DNA from: Takakia lepidozioides
Taxonomy: Eukaryota > Streptophyta > Takakiopsida > Takakiales > Takakiaceae
Length of the DNA: 60,000 bases
Assembly: GCA_030704615.1 (NCBI GenBank)
Contig: CM060731.1
Coordinates: 56,464,756 to 56,524,755 of the forward strand
Direction: 5' to 3'
Below, piece by piece: positions 13,051 through 24,300 of the stretch. Position 1 is the first letter of the stretch, and the number at the start of each line of letters is the position of its first letter. Under the pieces are notes generated by a model. That model saw only the letters and a list, made by a program, of their open reading frames with translations. It was not told the DNA's origin and searched no databases. The translations under genes and the position numbers were made by a program.

Positions 13051-13330
13051 TTTTTTTTTTTTTTTTTTTTTTTTCCAACAGGTGGATTGTATCCCTGATT
13101 TACTTTTTTATAAAAAGAAAACTGGAGGGCGAAGCCCTTAAGATTATTCGGGGGAAAAAAAAAACAACCCCGTTTAACACCATAAGGCACACACACTGTG
13201 GTCAGTGTACTACGATCCAGACATCCTCTCTGGAGGAAATTTCCTATGAAATAGTGGCAGGGACCGAATCCCAAGAAATCAGACAAGATTAATACTACCC
13301 AGCCAATATGCCTACTAGTTGGCATTTAGG
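13051..13330 (-). mobile_element. LINE 3'-tail fragment (antisense) starting with a 24-nt T run
   Basis: A 24-base T homopolymer (13051-13074) is followed by CCAACAGGTGGATTGTATCCC and then a short A/T block. This resembles the antisense 3' end of the other LINE tails (23963 and, in sense, about 16590-16620), where GATTGTAGCCCTG precedes an AATTTATT block. The T run is the reverse of a poly(A) tail, which fixes the orientation. Between 13331 and 13657 I see nothing further. Confidence 0.5.
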
Positions 13331-13657
13331 GGACACTCTGAAGTGAAGAAGGAACAAGAGAGACGATTACGTCCATTGTCTTTTGTGATCGTTTCAGAGT
13401 TCTATCTATAATGTAGTCTAGAGGCTTTGCTGGTTTTGACATGCTTCCAGTTCACCTCACGTTCAAGCTCGGGGGGAAGAGTGCGCATAGTGGAACTCTT
13501 CCACGATTTTCATACCCGCATCGAACACTGCAGACACGAACTTCCTGTTTCCAATTTTCCCAAACTCCGCTAGAATCCGATCCCCAGTCAGCCAAGTCAA
13601 CGAAGAGGAGGAGTTTTCAAGCAATTTCAGGTCTGAGAGACGTATAGTAGGCAACAG

Positions 13658-15250
13658 CTAAATACTATAATCTCTAGAAAAACACTGATTTTGGAAAGCA
13701 CCAAAGAAGATAGGAGTGTCAGTGTTAAGAATGAGATGAGGGAGAAAATGCAGAAAGATGCTATGGATCTTAGAGAGTATCACATCCATTTCTTTCCCCT
13801 GAGAGAGAGAATGGACATCTTCCGGGAAGATCCAGGAGCCCACAAAGGTATCCTTGCCAGTTCCAAAAAGGGCCGGTGCACCTTCCAAGCAGGTAAAGAC
13901 GACCGGTGTAACATAAATTCCAACAGACACCGGACCATCTGAGGGAGCAGGGTCGTCTGGGAGCATTAGCCTTCGAAAAGATTTGAGTCTGCAGCAGAAA
14001 TCACCCAAGTTCTCCAATTGTCCATCTCTAAGCTTGTAGATCACCACCTCAGCCCTGGATCGTTCAAGCAACGGAACTAGAGAGTTCAAAAATTCTCTTA
14101 GGTTGAAACGGATATCCGAACTCGGAGTTAACATCACTCTGGGTTTTTTGGCAGGTTGCCTGTCCGGAGGAGATGCATCTTCCCGAGCACAGCCAGCTTG
14201 TCTATCTTGGGCCATCATCGACATTTGTACACCTCCTTGCTCCCTCTGGCTCTCTACCTCCTCTTTTCTCTGGGCTGCTATCACAGAAGGAGAAGAGATA
14301 TTAGCCATCTTAGCCTTTAATTTGTTTTGCGGGCAATCTACTTTGATGTGCCCTTCCTTATGACACATGTGGCAGAGAACATTAAGAGATTCTTCTAGAA
14401 CTGCCACAACAATAAAGGAATTGTCCATCGTTGGCAATTTAAGAGAGGCCTCAATTTTAGAATGTTCAGGCATCCAAACCATGATTTTGGGGACCCCCGA
14501 GTCCTAAGTATGATCAAAGTTAGCAACTGAGTCAATACTGAGGTGGTCATCTTCTCCAATATCATCAACATTCATCGCACCAATATACGCTCCGAAGTAA
14601 GCTCCTATTTCTAGCAAGGATAAAAAATATTGGGCCGGGAGGTAAGGCAAGGCGATGACTCTTGGCTTGCAGGTTACGCCGAGTTTATGACCCCATTCTG
14701 AAGACTAGGGGAATATGTGCACACGGTAACGTGACCTGCGAATATTGAACTTCAACGCTTTGACAGCAAAATCTGCCGAGCTGAATAGAATCGAGAAAAA
14801 ACCTCTACCGAGAGGGTGACAAAAGTGTGGGGTCAGGCCACCTTGCGGCCCCAGATGCTCCTGTGCCCGCGTCCTAACCCAATGGCGGTCCCGGACTCTG
14901 CCTGGAAACTGGATTAATATTCCTTGTTCAGACAATAGCTTAGAGTGGTTCCTCACTCCACAATTCGGGTTGTCTGCCCTGCGGGGAGGTCGGAGCTGAG
15001 CCAAGCAATCCAATACCATTATGCCTATAGTAACCACCGCTTCTACGTCTCTCTTTTTGCTGTCTGTTATTTCTGAAAGTAGAGCCTTTGGGCGGACCTC
15101 CATAGACCGCATTGGCATTCGGGGCCATGAAGACGCAGCCAGCTCCGGGACCAGCTATCAGAAGCAATGAGAAACAACCAAGAAAGGGAAGAGGGAACAA
15201 GAGCAGGAGATCACATTCACCAAGACGGGGACGGAAGGGAGAGGACAAGG
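13658..15250 (-). pseudogene. L1-like LINE ORF1 (DUF4283-like domain plus CCHC zinc knuckle), frameshifted
   Basis: The minus-strand frame at 14482-13658 has a perfect CX2CX4HX4C zinc knuckle (CHMCHKEGHIKVDC) followed by a basic linker and an extended C-terminal region. The frame at 15118-14705 supplies the upstream part (GRGFFSILFSS, then FNIRRSRYRVHIFP), typical of the RNA-binding DUF4283-like half of plant L1 ORF1 proteins. A Gly/Arg-rich start (MAPNANAVYGG, QQKERRRSGGYY) lies in another frame near 15128. The frames are separated by a stop and shifts at about 14500-14705. ORF1 would coat LINE RNA. 15251-15800 looks like antisense 5' leader without a frame. Confidence 0.75.
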
Positions 15251-15799
15251 AAGGAGAGTAACTGGGGGGAGCTTCTTTTCTGAAGTCACGATAGCCAATG
15301 TGAGACCGGAAGGTCAGAGAAAATAGACAACTTTCAGCAGGGCTGCCACAGCTGGTATCTGAGCGCGTGTCTCAATCTCTTGGCAGCGAGCAATGAAGAG
15401 AACGCCTCCTTTCCCTGACTCACCTAGGTTTCAATGAAGAACATGAAGAGCAAGAGACAAGAGAAAACACCCCACTGATGCGCGAAGGGCTTAGAGCTCG
15501 CAGATAGCAAGGAGGCTATGCCAGGATGAATCCATCCAGAAGAAGAGAAGAGAAAACTCTGACGGGATGCATTCGTTGGGAGAAAAATTGTGAATTTAAG
15601 TTATAGTAAAGGAATACTGAACGGAAGACATCCGTAAGAGAAGGGAGGGAGCTCAGACTGAGCTAGATCATCGAACAGAGAAAGAGAAAGGAAGAGGAGA
15701 GAGACAACATCCGTTCAGCGGCGAGGGACGGCTTGCCAGCGGCTAAGTCCTTTCCCCCTCACCACGGAGCCTTCCACCGCTCCATCTTGGGACTTTAGA

Positions 15800-16675
15800 A
15801 TACGAATCCTCTCCATCTGTTTTGCTGCTAAATATTAAGAATGGTTCTATTCACTGCTCTTGTCCAGTATGGGAATCTCTAATAGGGATAATCCTTTGGC
15901 ACATATGGAAAATGAGATGCGCAGTGTTGTTTCAAAAGGTGAGACCTTGCCTGCAAAAAGTGTTGTTTCTGGCTCACTCAGACTTAAGATCTGAAGCTCG
16001 CAAAGTGTGGTCGGTGCTTGTGTTAGCTCTTTCTAGGTGTACCAGCTCTAGGCGAGACAAGCTGCTTGCCTCCTTCGACAATTCCTGGGGAAAGGGCCTC
16101 GTTTTCTGTAGAAGAATTTCAGATTCAAGGATTGTGTGGGAAGACGTCATCCCTGCCTGTTGGCAACTCAACCAGTACCAAGCAAACTCCTCTGGAGGCG
16201 GATGATGTTGAAGTAAATTGGAGGCACAAGCGTAGTGGGTCTAGGAAAGGGAAATCTAAGATCCAACTCTTTTTTGATGCTCCCAAGAGAAAAAAATGGG
16301 GTTCATAGGTTGTTCTGTTTATCTGTTTCCTTTCCCTTTCTTCAGGTTGTGATTGTAGGGTGGGCTTGCATGCTTCGAATTTCTTTTCGGATGGTTCGAA
16401 GCGCACAATTCTATCTCTTTCTCCTTACTCGGTTCCCCATAAGCTTGGTTAGAAAGCGATCTTGATGGCTCCTCAACTTAGCTTTGTTCTCTTTTTCTCG
16501 ATCATCTGGACTTTTGGCTCGGAGTGGTACCTTAGTAATCTGCCTTATGGCTTCCTGTAAGGTTATTTTTTCCTTACCCCTTTTTAATAAATTTACAGGG
16601 CTACAATCCCTTGTTCCTGGAATAAATAAATAAAAATAAATAAATAAATAAAAATAAATAAATAAATGGATGTTC

Positions 16676-16710
<35 letters not shown>
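15800..16710 (+). mobile_element. LINE ORF2 C-terminus, 3' UTR and poly(A)
   Basis: Sense fragment encoding the end of ORF2 (ILWHIWKMRCAVLF, then DNSWGKGLVFCRR). A frame shift near 16110-16140 leads to a basic tail (VEVNWRHKRSGSRKGK) ending at a stop near 16308. It is followed by about 280 nt of 3' UTR containing AATAAA, an (AAAT)n-type microsatellite (16620-16667) and a 32-A tail (16677-16708). The same tail peptide recurs at 34.3 kb and 35.3 kb. It directly abuts the antisense ORF1 block. 16711-17079 holds nothing I can identify. Confidence 0.8.
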
Positions 16711-17079
16711 CACATGAGATATGGACTTCTAAGTGGAAGAATTCTGCATGTTTTTGAGCCATTTTAATCTCTAGCTTGGATTATCATATGCTACGAAGAT
16801 ATCCAGGGATGTTGGTGAAAAATATATATGTTTGTTGGATCTAAATTGAACGAAGGCGGCTCTTCTGTCCTTGTATAAGGTACTTTCGCTTTTTCGAATC
16901 TGATCATGTATTCAATTTCAAACTCTAAAATTTAAATTTTTCCGGGCAGGTTCGTTGGGCAGATTGAAATGTTCTTGTTCACCTTCGTTGACCTTCGTCA
17001 CTGATGGAATTGCGTTGGTAACTGACAGCATAGGAGCTCTCCGATCTTATCCAAGGTATAGACCCTCAATGGATGACCA

Positions 17080-18205
17080 CACTAGAGGAGGGCCCACCCC
17101 CTCCTTCCCCCAACTCTTGGGCTCTTTCTATTCTACATGGGCATCTTGTCATCCTCTTCGTAAAGGAAATCCTCCCTGGTCAACTCTCTGTCTTTTCCTT
17201 CAAGATCAACACAACCTCTCTGGTCCTCTCGCTTTCATCTCCCCTCCCTACCTTTATTCAATCCATTGGACTCACACCGATAAGGATATGCTGCTGGACC
17301 TTACCTTATAAGTCGATGAACCCTGAGCCTCCTCTTACCATCCCACTCCATCTCTGGCTCGCTAGTAACACATTTGTCTGGATTCTTGGAAGACCGCTGG
17401 CAGAGTTAGACCTGGACCCCCAGGAGTGGTCATGGAGATTTAAAACCAGCCTGACCCATTCTTCGCATACACAACTAAGAAGGCCTACAAAGTCCTCTCC
17501 TCTACTCAACCAATGAAAGCCAAATGGAAAAACAGATGAGGGTTTCATGGATTCAATAACGAAAACTGGGCTGTGATATGGAGTTCTATCTGGATCAAAA
17601 CTAGACCTGCTAAGATAGTTACGTTTCTCTGGCAGCTGGCCAATCGTGTGCTGAAGACTGGAGAATGGCTTCAATTTCATGCTGCTATGCCTTGTGCCTA
17701 CTGTTCTACTGCTGTTATAGAATCCATTGAGCAATGTTTGCTTTCTTGTCAGGCCCCAGCTTGAGTTTGGCTATTGATTAAAGCTTTCTATTAGTACTGG
17801 AACCCTAGACCTCTCTCAACTACTGATCTGCTGCTAAACTATGACCCAGCTAGTCCAGATCTGTCAGTTTGTCCTGTTTTTTGAGACCTTGAGAGCTTCG
17901 ACATTGTGGCATCTATGGAAAATACGTTGTAAGAATACTTTTACAAGGCAGACTACAACGATATCATCCCTTCTATCTAAAGTTTTCTACGATTTGCAAA
18001 CAAAGGCCAGAAAGGCGTGGACAAAAACTTGTGCAAATATTGATCGAAACTCCGCAAGCGTAGAAGCCATCCATGCCTCTTTCCAAAACTCCTGGGGGCG
18101 CCAGGGTTTCATATGCTACAACCCTAGGCAGGACCGTGGCAAGACTTCTGTCTCTGGACCGAGCTCCCTCCCACAGCCTGACGAGATCACCGTGCCCTCT
18201 TGACC
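17080..18205 (+). pseudogene. LINE ORF2 C-terminal half with zf-RVT-like region
   Basis: Broken plus-strand frames give the region downstream of a LINE reverse transcriptase: LDLDPQEWSWRF near 17410, then the reverse-transcriptase zinc-binding segment (WIKTRPAKIVTFLWQLANR, CAYC, EQCLLSC) at about 17580-17760, then the tail (LWHLWKIRCKNTF, SFQNSWGRQGF) to about 18200. At least three frame changes or stops make it non-functional. It overlaps in content with the fragment at 21335-22440, so it is a separate copy. Confidence 0.75.
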
Positions 18206-18212
18206 AAAGCTC

Positions 18213-20895
18213 TCTTATCCGTTGAGGATGGAGTTGCACCCCCAAATAAAATTCCTCATCAATGATTTAACTTTCTTAATAATCAGTGCTCCAGGCGACC
18301 ACACCGAGGCTAGGAACCACAAGGAGGCCAGAAGGACTTGATTAACAATCAAAGCTCTTCCAATGACAGAAAGATGTAGGGAACACCAATAAGAGAGCTT
18401 CTTTTTCAGCTTGGAGAGGACAACAGCAAACCTGATCTCATCATTCAAATCAGCGCCAACCAACTGACCCAACAGCTCATGTGATTCTCCATCCAAGAGC
18501 CGTCGCAAGCCAAGCTCAATTCCCCACGGGGCAATGTGAGAAGCTGCAATGGGATCTGACAGTTGACTCAACAAGCCGACAAACTTTCCCCAATTAATTT
18601 TAAGACCATAGGCTGCACAGAAGGATTTCAACGAACTGAGAGCAGCATTGACATTGGAAAGAGAGGAATTGTTGATAAACAATGAGGTATCATCGGCATA
18701 AAGAGAAGATTTTATGGAGGAAGTAGGGGAGATATCAAGAGAGTTATAACCAAGCCCAACGAATTATCTTGTCTCTTATCCATCAAGTGGCCTAGACCAT
18801 CCGCAGCTATCAGAAATAAAAAGGGAGCCAGTGGGCATCCATGTCTAACAGATTTGGATAGGGGGAAGGCTTTAGAGATCACACCATTAATCAAGACTCT
18901 GCTAGAGGCTGAAGATAGCAGAATACGAATCCACTTCAGGAAGTTCCCATTAATACCAGCCGCTTCCAAAGCACCCCACAAGTAGCACCAATTGATGTTA
19001 TCAAAAGCTTTTTCAAAATCTAACATGAGGAGGGCCAACGGTTGGTTATCAGATCGAGCAAGATGCATCACCTCATTGGTCAAGAGTATGTTATCTAGAA
19101 TCATTCTCTTTTTCAAGAAACCTGATTGTTCTGGCCTAATCAACTTGGACAACAAAGGTTGAAGACGCCTCGCTAGAGCCTTGGCTATGATTTTGTAGGT
19201 AGAGTTTAACATGGTGATCGGCCTGCAGTTAGACAACAAATCACGATCCCCTTTTTTGAACACCGGGGTGATGACTCCATGTGATAACTGCGAGGACATT
19301 ATCCCTTTGTCCAAAATATCATTGGCCATTTTCAAGGAGTCACCAACCACCCCCCATAGGGCAATGAAAAATTCAATTGGCAAACCATCCAAACCAAGAG
19401 TCTTCATCACACTTAGGGCTTCAGCAGCCTCTAAAAGTTCCAAGTCTGAGAAAGGGGCAGACAAACCGATCTACTCAGCTGAAGAAAGAATTTTGGGAAA
19501 GGAATGAAGAACCTCAGATCTTGATTCTAAGTGAAGAGAGTCCTCAACACTTGAAGAGAAGAGCTTAGCAAAATGCATAGCGGCTGCAACGGCCATTTCC
19601 TTTGGCAATCAGTCATGACCTACAGCTAGTGTATCATGGGGGTGTTTCCTATTTGTACTCCTTCCTGGAGATGGAACAACCATTGGAATCTGTAATGGAA
19701 TGGAGATGAGTAGCCTCCCTTCTTTGCTTTGCCTTCTGGAAAAAATAACCAGTCATTTTTTCACCCTTCAATGATCAGTTCACCCCGGCCCTTATGCGCA
19801 GGAATTTTTCTTTTTCAGCATCAACCTCAGCCAGGTTCCTTTTGGCAACAAGATATGACTCCATTGTCACCACACCATGACTCCCTTCTTCAATCCTCCT
19901 TTGACAGTGAGCCAAGCATTTAGTGAGAGCTTTATGCCGTTGAGCTCTTTCAAGAGCAATAGAGCGAGAGAGGGATTGCGCCAACCTCATAGTGGCCTGA
20001 AGCTTATGAAGGAAAGATATAGATGGGGACTGGAATCCAGAGCCAGCAGCGGTCCATTCGCTTTTCAACTGCTGCAAACATTCCACCCCTTCAAAATGCC
20101 AGGGTTTAGTTTGGAATAGCCTCGGCCTCAGGAGGTCTGAATTCAGCAGATACCACTGCATGGTCAAAGTCTGCAAGGATGGGGGTCCAAGACATACCTC
20201 TAGCCCAAGACAGAGGGGAATGAGAACAGTAAACCCGGTCCAGACGGGCCATACACAAATTTGGTAGAGCTCTCAGATTGGACCATGTGAATCTCAATCC
20301 TTGAGAGGATTCTGAGTAAATGTCCACCAAACCCACTGAAAAGCAAAGCATGTCCCATGTCACTTGTTCCACATCAGATAATGATTGAGAGGCATGCACC
20401 AACCTATCATTGAAATTATCAACCATATTGAAATCGCCAACAAGTGTCCAATTCAAGATATCAGGGAAACTTGTGATCTTATCTTTGATTATGTCCCAAA
20501 GAGCAGCCTGATCTAGGGATAGGTTGGGTGCGTAGACGTTGATAAAGGTTGCCTGGCCAAAAGGGGAGGAGGGTTCCGTGAAGAGGCATTGGACACGGCC
20601 CTGGACCCAGGTCTGCACACTTTTTATTGAAGTAGCCAACGATGGGGATGCCAAAATCGTTGTCCCCCCCCCCACGGGAGGAGGAGATAGTGGGGTTCCA
20701 CCAGGACACCTGTGGTGGCCAGAAGCTATTTCCAATAGATCTTATTTTGTTGTCATCTAACTTAGTCTCTTGCAGAAATATGATCGTTGAGGAGGAAAGA
20801 AAGGAAGAAGCCCAAAGTTTGACACGTCTTCTTTTAGGCATGGTGGTATTTGAACCTATACCACGAATGTTCCAAGAGTGAGGTGACCAAGTCAT
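18213..20895 (-). pseudogene. LINE ORF2: AP endonuclease and reverse transcriptase domains
   Basis: The ATG at 20895 opens with SWNIRG, followed by FLQETK, then (after a frameshift at the C10 run 20664-20673) FINVYAPN, VGDFNMV, ARLDRVY and FDHAVV. These are the metal- and substrate-binding motifs of L1 APE-type endonucleases. The reverse transcriptase follows at 19464-18213: LGLDGLPIEF, NCRPITMLN, LLMLDFEKAFD, HGCPLAPFLF and the catalytic YADD near 18700. The frame changes at about 18700 and 20100-19470. All core catalytic motifs remain readable, so this is a fairly young relic. Product: target-primed reverse transcription enzyme. Confidence 0.85.
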
Positions 20896-21334
20896 GTGGG
20901 AAATAGCATACAGCCCGTAGAGAAGGCTCCACGATTTGATGGCTGAAGGAGCATAACAACAAATAAATGAAGATGGAGGAAGGGAAGCTGGAGGTTTGGA
21001 CTAGACAGCCAATTACATAAACTGAACTTGCCATCCTCCCAGCAGCAGGTACAAGTCTCAGACTTATGTCGTATCAACTACCATTTAGCAGAAAAGGCCT
21101 TACCAATGAAAGAGAGATCACATCCTCTGTCATATCCCAAAGACTGCCAGTCCATGACACTAATGATCCTTATACACACCAAGTGATCCTCAACAAGGAG
21201 ATTGAGAACAGAGGAGAAGAGAAGGAGAGGGGCTTGAGAGCAGGAGTGAGGGATTGAGCTCACCGGAGGCGTGGAAGTGATAGCAAGGTCCATCAACGTG
21301 AAAAACTTGTCTGTTGATGGGGGATCATCCTCGG

Positions 21335-22440
21335 AGGCATGTTCCGTTGTAGCTGGGAACAACTTTGTCAGAGTAAGAAGAATGGGGGGCTGGGGGTGCT
21401 TGATCCTCAATCGCAGATTACTGCGTTGCTTGCTAAGTGGGTTCCCCGTTCGCTGACCCACCTATCCAGCCCTTGGAGCAGGCTGGTTAGGCAACATCTT
21501 TTGGCAGCGACACCAAGTACTAGTGACAAGTGGTCTCACTCGTTAAGATGGATTGTGCGAGGTGGCAAGCTCAATGCAAATCCAAGGTTGGGATCCCGAG
21601 CCTGGCAATCAATTTGGATGGCGTGGTGTAAGATGCGTCCATTCCTGGTTCAACTAAGCCCCTCTTCCTTCAGTGAGGTGTTGAGGCAACCCCTCTTTGG
21701 GAACTACAACCAAGATTCTGAATTGCTAGTTACTTGTACTAAGAGATGGGCAGAGTGGGAAGCTGCTGGTTTGGCTCATGTCCTGCATTATTGGGATGCT
21801 ACCTCGGATTAACGGCAAATTCTGCTGCTCAACAGCTCTCTGTTAGGAGGGTTAACCTTGGGTGGGAATCGGTGATAGAGGATCTACCTGCCCGTTGGAC
21901 TAGCCTGTTGAGTGAGCCACACCTTTTAAAAGTGCCTGGCTGGTTAGGGTATTTCCATGATAAGCAGGCTAGAGCTTTGTATGTTGTTTCAAAAGACAAA
22001 GATACATTGTTCGGCACTGGTTTCTTCGTCAGCAAGGAGGGCACCCTTTATTCCCCGGTGTCTGTGAATATTTCTTCCTCCGTGGAATGCTTCGACATTA
22101 GAGTATTCTGTTTGTTCACTGGTAACCCAAATCCAATCCCTCCTATGCAGTTGAACCAGTATATGGATTCCTTCTGCTGGTTTTTATCTGCCCCTTTGAA
22201 GCTGCTACAGTTTGACCCTGACGAATGGGTGTGGATGAATAAAAAACATGACCTTTTTCTCAATTACTCGGTCAAGATGGGGTATAAGTTGTTGGTGCCT
22301 AAGAGAGGCTTTGATCGAAACTGGTTTGAAAAATGACAGCATTTACCCGGTCGCCCAGTTTCTTGGAAGGCGGTCTGGGCTGATGTCTGGAAGAAGCATA
22401 GAGCAACCAAAGTGATGGCTTTTCTATGGAAGGTTGTAAA
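21335..22440 (+). pseudogene. LINE ORF2 segment downstream of the reverse transcriptase
   Basis: The frame from 21339 gives KKNGGLGVLDPQSQITALLAKW and SRAWQSIWMAWCKMRPFL, then a frame shift near 21780 to a second frame ending at 22336 (FDPDEWVWM, VKMGYKLLVPK). Past the stop, WKKHRATKVMAFLWK marks the start of the zinc-binding region, truncated at about 22440. Alignment by eye with 36.1-37.0 kb of the other LINE supports the assignment. Confidence 0.75.
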
Positions 22441-23507
22441 ATTTATTTCGTTTTTGTCTTTATGTTCTCCCATTCAGCCTCCACCTTCGGCAGCCAAAGG
22501 TGGCGTGTCAGTACAATCCCCTGTCATTTTTCATTATTGTTTCTCACAAATCCAAGCATACAATTACGGTAGCTGATAGACGATAGAGACTCAGTTAACT
22601 GCATATGTTGGCTACGATATAGCCATCATGACATTATATGTGATGACTACAATATATATGTTATAATATCAATATTGATAATAATATGATATAATATATT
22701 TAAATACAATATTCCACACCCAACACCCTATAGATATCATATATATCTACATATAGCCAACAGTCATCTATAACTGGTGGACCTTTGCTAGATAGCTGAT
22801 AGAATAGCAAATCCCGATAAGATCGTTATAGCCTTTGTTTGTTGAGCTTAAAATAATGAATAAATAAAAATATTACCTAATGTAATAAATAAATAAATAT
22901 TTATTATCACAATAGTCCGATCTTATTTACTGGAACCTATTTTCATGTTTGGATTTTCTTCTTCTTTTCAGTGTAGTATGATGCATGTGGGGCTTCAAGC
23001 ATGCATACATACCCGTAGACATACCACCCCAGTACATGAATTCAGTTTCAGACCTACTCCTACTTGGAATTTGGGTATGTCCCACATGACAATATTCATA
23101 CCGGCCACCTACCCTATCAACGCCATTGTGGATATACATTGGGCCCTACCAGCTTGGGTTTAGAGGTCCATTAGGCATATCAGAACCAATCGGATATGTC
23201 GAAATGGACAAACCACTACAACACATCGTAGTAACCCTGAGAACGGTGCAAGCCCATTAAGCAACCAAAGTAGGGGGAAATACTATAACCAAAAGGAATT
23301 TCCACTTAGCCACATTGTCGAGGGTCGAGTGGGGGAGCAAGGGGGACCGTTATATCTTGGCGAGCAGTCGAAGCTCTGAGTTGGCCCAACGGCCAGTTTG
23401 GGAGTTAGGCAGACGCATCAAAACGAATAACTATGACTTAAAGAAGAGTTTACTGAAGTGAGGTGCGCGATATTATATATAAGGTCTTCTAGGTTTATTA
23501 TATACAC
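22441..23507. other. AT-rich intergenic DNA
   Basis: Rich in TA and AATA runs (22640-22760, 22855-22910). No gene, domain or tail sequence recognised. Confidence 0.4.
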
Positions 23508-24300
23508 ATAAATGATCTATATAATAATAGGAGGTACATATAAAAAAAAAAATTCAATTGTTAAGTCTTATATACCATAATTTAATATGATTTATCACAT
23601 CCCTCCGATTTCCAAATGAAAATATTGTATTGCAAATCTAATAATACAAAACATTCTAAGCTTTACAAATACAATATTTCAAACATTTGTAAATGGCATA
23701 TTGTCATTCGAAATGAATTTTTTCGTGATGTTCATTGTCCGTATAAAGAGATAGATTACTTACAGATGTGCACATCATTTACGAATCCAAAAACCTATGT
23801 TAATATCATGTTAGAAAGATATCAAGATATTTATATAATCTTCTTGGTTTTTGGAGATACACCTAAATGATCTATATAATAATAGGAGGTACAAAAATAA
23901 ATATTGAATTATGAAATCTTGTCTGCATTTAAAGATGATGTTATACAATTAATTTGATCTGTCACATCCTTTTTTTTTTTTCTTTTTTTCCCAAGAACAT
24001 GGGGATTGTAGCCCTGTAAATTTATTAAAAAGGGGTAAGGAAAAAATAACCTTACAGGTAGCCATAAGGCAGATTACTGAGGTACCACTCCGAGCCAAAA
24101 GTCCAGATGATCGAGAAAGAAGAGAACAAAGCTAAGTTGAGGAGCCATCAAGATCGCTTCCTAACCAAGCTTATGGGGAACCGAGTAAGGAGAAAGAGAT
24201 AGAGTTGTGCGCTTCGAACCATCTGAAAAGAAGTTCATCATTGTGATTTTCAATTAATTTTTTTTTATTGCATCTGATAATACAAAAATTCTAAGTATTA
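23508..24300. repeat. Two tandem copies of a ~360-bp AT-rich unit
   Basis: The 28-mer beginning AAATGATCTATATAATAATA at about 23508 recurs at about 23866. In both copies it is followed by an ATTGAATT/ATTCAATT-like stretch, TTTGATCTGTCACATCC-like sequence and a CTAATAATACAAAA-like block. In the second copy the unit is split by a LINE tail (23963-24235). Confidence 0.65.
23963..24235 (-). mobile_element. LINE 3'-tail fragment (antisense) inside a tandem repeat
   Basis: Starts with a T run, then GGGATTGTAGCCCTGTAAA, a GGTAAGGAAAAAATAACC block and the antisense of the 3' UTR found in sense at about 16360-16620, including AGGTACCACTCCGAGCC and GCGATC-rich stretches. It is only the 3' UTR and splits one unit of the surrounding tandem repeat. 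Confidence 0.8.

Larger units (their letters stand above)
18213..22440. mobile_element. L1-like LINE with inverted 5' segment (probable twin-primed insertion)
   Basis: 18213-about 21330 reads antisense (endonuclease then reverse transcriptase on the minus strand). 21335-22440 reads sense and continues ORF2 from just past the reverse transcriptase. The longer copy at 37.0 kb shows that the antisense end (NFIWGCNSIL) and the sense start (CSWEQLCQSKKNGGL) are separated by only about six codons in an uninterrupted element (NFLWGG...ISWAQLCRPKLEGGL). No poly(A) follows 22440, so the 3' end has been lost. Confidence 0.65.
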
